From Halobellus clavatus (lineage in GTDB: Archaea; Halobacteriota; Halobacteria; Halobacteriales; Haloferacaceae), in assembly GCF_900107195.1 (NCBI RefSeq), contig NZ_FNPB01000007.1:1-64000 (forward strand): DNA of 64,000 nucleotides, given 5' to 3'. Both the position numbers and the translations under genes were made by a program. The notes below the pieces were generated by a model. That model had not been told where the DNA came from, did not search any database, and saw nothing but the letters and a program-made list of their open reading frames with translations. This document shows positions 59,371-64,000 of the stretch, piece after piece. Each line of letters opens with the position of its first letter. Within the stretch, counting starts at the first letter, position 1.

Positions 59371-62300
59371 ATGAGCGATGGAGACGCGTACACGGAACAT
59401 ACCCCCGCGGGACTTCTCGAATTGTCTTCGGAACTGAATCAAGCTGGTTCTATCGAGGACATCTCTGTCGTTGCTGTCCGAATGTTGGATCTCAATTTTG
59501 ATGCGCCTCTTTCGGCGATCTGGGAGTACGATGAGCAGGAAAACGAACTCTGCCCAATCGCCGAATCAACTGAGGCACAAGAGGTGATCGGCGATGCACC
59601 TATCCTTCCACCTGACTCTCTCGCCGGACGTGTGTACAGACAGAACCGTCCGGAAGTGTTCGACGATGTCCACGAGGCCGATGGCACGTATAATTCAGAC
59701 ACCCCGATTCGGAGCGAAATTATTGTGCCAATTTCAGATTTCGGCGTCTTGAGTGTCGGAGCTACTGAACTCAATGCCTTTACTCAGAAAGACGCAGAAC
59801 TGGCGAAAATCGTCGCCTCGAATCTCGAACCTGCAATTTCACAAATCCGACACCTCGAGGAGTTACAGGCTGAGCGTGATTGGACACACACGTTGTTTGA
59901 AGGCTCCAACGATGCCATTTTCATTAGTGATTCAGATGCGAATTTCGTCCAAGTGAATCAGGCTGCTTGCCAGTTAACTGGCTATGAGCGAGAGGAACTC
60001 CTCTCGATGCGTATTCCCGATCTTCACGAAGAGGTCGACTTACATGCCTATCAGGATTACCACGACCAAATTTTAGCCGGCGAACCAGCAACCACTGACG
60101 CAAAACTGCTTCGGAGCGACGACAGTAAAATCGATGTCGAGTTCTCGAACCGTCGGATCAAGCGCGATGGGGCGGCCTATATGCATACCGTGGCGAGAGA
60201 TGTGACGGAACAGCGGGAACGCCAGCGTCGCCTAGAGTCGTTTAAGTCGGCCATCGAGAACGCGAGTGATGGGATTGCTATTTTGGAGAACGAGGAGTAC
60301 ACGTACGTTGATCAAACGCATGCCGAAATGTACGGGTTCGAGGACCAAGATGAGTTACTGGGGCAGACTTGGCGTGATTTGTATACTGATGCCGTTGAAA
60401 TCGAGCGCATAGAGGATGAGGCGCTTTCAGCGCTCCGATCTGATGGAGAGTGGAGAGGCACTGTAACTGCATCTCCAGAAGGCAAGAGAGAATTCCCGAC
60501 CGAACTATCGCTGACACGCTTGGAAGACGATCGAATCGTCTGTGTTGTCCGTGACGTGTCTGAAAAATATCGGCGTCAAGCGGAACTTCGGGAGAATGAG
60601 CGGCGTTTCGAGTCGGTGTTCGAAGACCCCGAAATGCTGGTGGCGTTATTAGAAACTGATGGTGAGACGATTGAGGTCAATGAAACAGCGCTAAACTACG
60701 TTTCGAACGACAAATCCGATATCTTGGGGGAACCGTTCTGGGAAGGAGACTGGTGGTCGCATTCCTCGGACCTACAAGAAGATCTAAAAAACTGGATCGA
60801 ACGAGCGGCTGCTGGCGAGTATGTTAGTTTCCAGGCTGAACATCCGGATCAGGACGGTGACAGTCGGTTCATGACGGGCACAATCCGTCCGGTTACAGGG
60901 GAATCTGGAGTCGAATCGCTCGTCATTTCTAGCCGTGATATTACTCCCCGTGAGCGACGACGTCGCGAGTTAGAGACGTTCCAGCAGGCTGTCGAGGATG
61001 CGAAAGACGGCTTCGCTATTCTTGAGGATGGAGAATACACCTACATCGACGACACACACGTGGATATGTATGGATTCGATGGTACTGACCAACTCCTCGG
61101 GGACTCTTGGCGGATGCTCTATGACGAAGATGAGGTAGAGCGTCTTGAGTCGGAAGCCTTCCCTGTTCTTGAGTCGGAGGGCCACTGGCGGGGTAAGGTA
61201 ACCGGATCCCGACCGGACGGGACCACATTCCCGGCTGATCTCTCTCTGACCATCATCGATGAGGGCCCCCTCGTTTGTACTGTGCGCGATCAGACTGCAC
61301 AACGAGAACGGAAGCGCGAACTCGAACTCAAGGAGCAAGCGATTGACTCCTCGAATGTTGGGGTCATGATCACCGACCCACAGCGAGAAGACAACCCGAT
61401 CGAGTACGTAAATAAAGGATTCACCGACATTACTGGCTACCAGGAGGACGACGCCTTAGGTCGTAATCCACGTTTCCTCCAGGGACCCGAGACAGACCCA
61501 GACGAAATATCGAAGCTTCGAGAGGCGATTGCGGCCGGTGAACCGGTAACGGTAGAATTGAAAAACTACCGAAAAGACGGGAGTGAATACTGGAATCGAT
61601 TGTCTGTCACGCCAGTCACTGATGCAGATGGGACGCTTTCGAAGTTTATTGGCATACAGCAGGACGTAACAGGTCGGAGGCAACGGACTCGGAGCCTGGC
61701 AGAACAAAACCGGAAACTCGAATTGGTTCTTTCTGGAACGGACACTGGTATTGCAGAGTGGAGTCTTGAGACGGATCAGATATCATTCGACGACACGCTT
61801 GTCGATTTACTTGGCCATGATCCGGACAACTATGAAGAGTTCGTACAGATCGTCGCGCCGGAAGATCGGGACCGTGTTCGTGATTCACTAGAACGAGTCG
61901 GCGATATCAACGACTTGTCTGCGGATTTCAGAGTTATTGATGCCAACGAACAAACGCGATGGATACACACAGATGCTGTTCTGATACCCGATGACGAAAC
62001 TGGAGAGAGACTTGTCGCGATTGCCACGGACATAACGGATCAAAAACGACGGATTCGGCAGATTCAACAGGAGCGGAAGCGATTCGAGATCCTCTCGGAA
62101 AGTCTCGAAGAATACGCCTTTGTACTTCTCGATGACGATGGACAGATCGACAGCTGGAACGATGGAGCAGCCGACATCTTTGGATATGACGAAGAAACTG
62201 CAATTGGTATGCCAGCAGCAGAGTTACACCCTGAACAGGATCAAAAACGTGGGATTGCTGATCGGTTATTAAAACAGGCATCACTCGCAGGAGAAAGTAC

Positions 62301-63843
62301 TCACGAAGGACAGCGAGTCCGTCAGGATGGATCGTCGTTCCCTGCAGAAGTCTCATACGTTCCCCTTCAAACTGAAGATGGAGTGTTCCTGGGATACGGG
62401 ATGGTCATCAGAGATCTTACTAACCAGCGTCAACAGCGGCGTAGAACAGAGCGGTTCGTTGAGGAATCAGTCGACGTCGTGTCTATCTTAGATCGCGACG
62501 GGTGTTTCACCTATCTTAGTGGCTCTGCTGAACAGGTTCTTGGATATGATCCAACTCAGCTAAATCAAGAGAGTGTCTTTGATTATATCCATCCAGAGGA
62601 TCGGGAACGTGTAATGGAAGCGTTTTTCGCCGCCGTGGAGGATTCCGATTCAAGCGTTCAGCTAGAGTTCCAAGCAATGGATGCGGATGACGAGTGGATT
62701 ACCGTAGAGGCACGTGGACGGAATCTCTTTGACGATGAAGCAATTGGTGGGTTTCTGTTATATATACGTGACATCAGTAATATAAGAGAACAAACGAAAA
62801 AATTCGAATCCGTATTCAATCAAACGTTCCAATTGACGGGTCTGATGACCCAGAGTGGTGAAATCCTTGAGCTAAACGACCCCTTCATGGAGTTCGGCGG
62901 CATACGTGTGGAGGAGAGCAGAGGCACACCGCTCTGGGAATGCCCTCTGTTCGCGCATTCGTCTGAAGTGCAAACTCAAATTAGACAGGCAGTTACTCAA
63001 GCATCTTCGGGTTCATTCGTTCGGTTCGACGTGGAAGCAGAAGGCGTTGATGGACTCGCCAGCTTCGACTTCTCGATCAAGCCGATCTCAAGCCAGCACG
63101 GGGAGCTTAGCTTCCTGGTATTCGAGGCACGAGATATTACAGCTCAGGAGCAGCGTCGGCAACACGTCCAGGTCTTACACCGGATTATGCGGCACAATAT
63201 CCGAAATGATCTGACGAAAGTGAGAGGGTATGTCGATCTGCTTGCGTCGGACACAGAGACAGACACTCGTGAACAGCGCGCTGCGACGATCCGAGACATT
63301 CTCGACAAGTGGGAAGGAATGGCAAACAAGACCCAAGAGCTCCAGAATATACTCACGAGCGAGAGCGCTCTCGCTTCCTACCAGAGTGCTCAGCAAATAG
63401 CTCAGGATATTCAAGCCAAAAAAGAAGACGAGCATGCTAATGCGAATATCACTATCACAGCCGACCACGATATAGAATCACAAATACCGAGTGACCTTGA
63501 GAAGGCGATTTCTGAGCTCGTTGAGAACGCCATCACAGCGAACGATACTGAGCATCCATCCGTACAGATCAGTGTCTCGCAAGCCGATGAACGGTGGGTA
63601 GAGATTTGTGTCTCCGATACTGGGCCTGGACTCCCAGACATGGAGAAAAATCTCCTCGAAACTGGCGAAGAAACACCGCTAAGTCACGGGCAGGGGCTCG
63701 GATTGTGGATGGTGCGGGCACTGGTGACTCGTGCTGGGGGATCGATTTCAGTCGACACCTCGGGCGATGGGAGTGAGATCAGACTGGAAGTCCCCACCCA
63801 ACCGGCTCGAGAGGACTCAGAAAAACCGGGCATCGTGTCGTAA
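59371..63843 (+). CDS. Giant GAF and multi-PAS histidine kinase
   Basis: A 1490-residue soluble sensor kinase. A GAF-like domain (about 15-165) is followed by around nine PAS repeats (from 170 to 1260). The fifth (about 650-775) is LOV-like with GRNPRFLQG: P700 replaces the photoactive Cys, while NYRKDGSEYWN and FIGIQQDV keep the flavin-contact Asn and Gln. H1275 lies in RHNIRNDLTKVRGY. The HATPase has DTGPGLPDME and GQGLGLWMVRAL. No TM segments are present. The next gene, a response regulator, starts 4 nt after the stop, so this pair is a two-component system. Confidence 0.85.
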   Translation: MSDGDAYTEHTPAGLLELSSELNQAGSIEDISVVAVRMLDLNFDAPLSAIWEYDEQENELCPIAESTEAQEVIGDAPILPPDSLAGRVYRQNRPEVFDDVHEADGTYNSDTPIRSEIIVPISDFGVLSVGATELNAFTQKDAELAKIVASNLEPAISQIRHLEELQAERDWTHTLFEGSNDAIFISDSDANFVQVNQAACQLTGYEREELLSMRIPDLHEEVDLHAYQDYHDQILAGEPATTDAKLLRSDDSKIDVEFSNRRIKRDGAAYMHTVARDVTEQRERQRRLESFKSAIENASDGIAILENEEYTYVDQTHAEMYGFEDQDELLGQTWRDLYTDAVEIERIEDEALSALRSDGEWRGTVTASPEGKREFPTELSLTRLEDDRIVCVVRDVSEKYRRQAELRENERRFESVFEDPEMLVALLETDGETIEVNETALNYVSNDKSDILGEPFWEGDWWSHSSDLQEDLKNWIERAAAGEYVSFQAEHPDQDGDSRFMTGTIRPVTGESGVESLVISSRDITPRERRRRELETFQQAVEDAKDGFAILEDGEYTYIDDTHVDMYGFDGTDQLLGDSWRMLYDEDEVERLESEAFPVLESEGHWRGKVTGSRPDGTTFPADLSLTIIDEGPLVCTVRDQTAQRERKRELELKEQAIDSSNVGVMITDPQREDNPIEYVNKGFTDITGYQEDDALGRNPRFLQGPETDPDEISKLREAIAAGEPVTVELKNYRKDGSEYWNRLSVTPVTDADGTLSKFIGIQQDVTGRRQRTRSLAEQNRKLELVLSGTDTGIAEWSLETDQISFDDTLVDLLGHDPDNYEEFVQIVAPEDRDRVRDSLERVGDINDLSADFRVIDANEQTRWIHTDAVLIPDDETGERLVAIATDITDQKRRIRQIQQERKRFEILSESLEEYAFVLLDDDGQIDSWNDGAADIFGYDEETAIGMPAAELHPEQDQKRGIADRLLKQASLAGESTHEGQRVRQDGSSFPAEVSYVPLQTEDGVFLGYGMVIRDLTNQRQQRRRTERFVEESVDVVSILDRDGCFTYLSGSAEQVLGYDPTQLNQESVFDYIHPEDRERVMEAFFAAVEDSDSSVQLEFQAMDADDEWITVEARGRNLFDDEAIGGFLLYIRDISNIREQTKKFESVFNQTFQLTGLMTQSGEILELNDPFMEFGGIRVEESRGTPLWECPLFAHSSEVQTQIRQAVTQASSGSFVRFDVEAEGVDGLASFDFSIKPISSQHGELSFLVFEARDITAQEQRRQHVQVLHRIMRHNIRNDLTKVRGYVDLLASDTETDTREQRAATIRDILDKWEGMANKTQELQNILTSESALASYQSAQQIAQDIQAKKEDEHANANITITADHDIESQIPSDLEKAISELVENAITANDTEHPSVQISVSQADERWVEICVSDTGPGLPDMEKNLLETGEETPLSHGQGLGLWMVRALVTRAGGSISVDTSGDGSEIRLEVPTQPAREDSEKPGIVS

Positions 63844-63846
63844 ACT

Positions 63847-64000
63847 ATGACCCAAAACGGAAACACAAAAATCCTGGTCGTCGAGGATGACCAGAGTTTG
63901 GCTGAGCTGTATGCAGAGTGGCTCGCAGACCGCTATGTTGTCGAAACCGCGTACTCTGGCGAAGAAGCCTTAGAAGCGTTTGATGCGACTGTCGATATCG
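63847..64000 (+). CDS. Response regulator receiver protein (5-prime part)
   Basis: The frame begins MTQNGNTKILVVEDDQSLAE, a REC-domain first strand with the acidic pocket ED-D. It reaches helix 2 and the strand before the phosphorylated Asp (FDATVDI) at the window edge. It directly follows the giant kinase and is presumably its partner. Haloarchaeal regulators with this start often end in a HalX domain, but the output domain is outside the window. Confidence 0.85.
   Translation, partial: MTQNGNTKILVVEDDQSLAELYAEWLADRYVVETAYSGEEALEAFDATVDI

Noticed and set aside
1-64000. CRISPR arrays, tRNA or rRNA genes
   Set aside because: No regularly spaced repeats and no tRNA- or rRNA-like sequence were noticed on reading; a covariance search would be needed to exclude a tRNA fragment.

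Overview
The window is haloarchaeal (class Halobacteria). The proteins are strongly acidic. There are two TFB (archaeal TFIIB) genes, several haloarchaea-specific domains (HalOD1, HTH_10 of the bacterio-opsin-activator type, multi-PAS histidine kinases with HN-x-RND boxes), and many genes with a TATA-like box about 25-30 nt upstream of the start codon, as in leaderless haloarchaeal transcription. The dense accessory genes, toxin modules, transposases and lack of housekeeping operons suggest a megaplasmid or an integrated plasmid-like element. No rRNA, tRNA or CRISPR array was seen.

Layout. (1) 1-6524: a four-gene transfer/replication operon with ATGA-type overlaps. It holds the end of an unknown protein, a large VirD4/TraG-like ATPase with a nuclease-like C-terminus, a PriS-like primase and a PriL-like iron-sulfur primase partner. 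(2) 6525-11990: an AT-richer island. A TraB/Tiki-like membrane protein is divergent from an operon with a winged-helix/PLD-like protein and a zinc-ribbon protein, and a GIY-YIG protein lies further on. (3) 11992-22832: compact plasmid modules. These include a PD-(D/E)XK-like protein, zinc-finger proteins, an HTH-PIN toxin pair, a PhiH1-repressor-like protein, a HalOD1 protein, 600 bp of structured noncoding DNA before a single-strand-DNA-binding protein, a HEPN-like protein, a TFB, a TumE-like toxin pair, and a TnpB element that appears to split a small gene. (4) 22833-30967: a DUF6735-like gene and four PAS histidine kinase genes. One kinase has an intact LOV photosensor signature and one is split by an IS6-family element with clear target duplication. 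(5) About 31190: a junction where a truncated plasmid gene runs into an FmdE-like gene. (6) 31200-40332: metabolic and membrane genes (FmdE-like, HTH_10 regulator, RND exporter, ferritin-like, heme-copper-oxidase-like, enolase-superfamily). (7) 40503-64000: two DDE transposases, very large PAS/GAF sensor proteins, a second TFB, an orphan sufB, a TauE/SafE-like exporter, and a regulator / giant kinase / response regulator set running off the end.

The most unusual signal is a recurrent 5-prime leader hairpin. It has a U-rich lead-in, a GC stem, and a loop ending in GGGT. It precedes at least six accessory genes between 9.9 and 31.1 kb and is absent beyond the 31.19-kb junction. The stems differ in sequence but keep pairing, which suggests a shared RNA element controlling plasmid genes. 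The second candidate is the island at 6.6-9.5 kb, whose two transcription units appear to share one palindromic TATA box.

Calls rest on reading the sequence and on family knowledge. No database search was run. DUF numbers and family names are from memory and should be treated as proposals.
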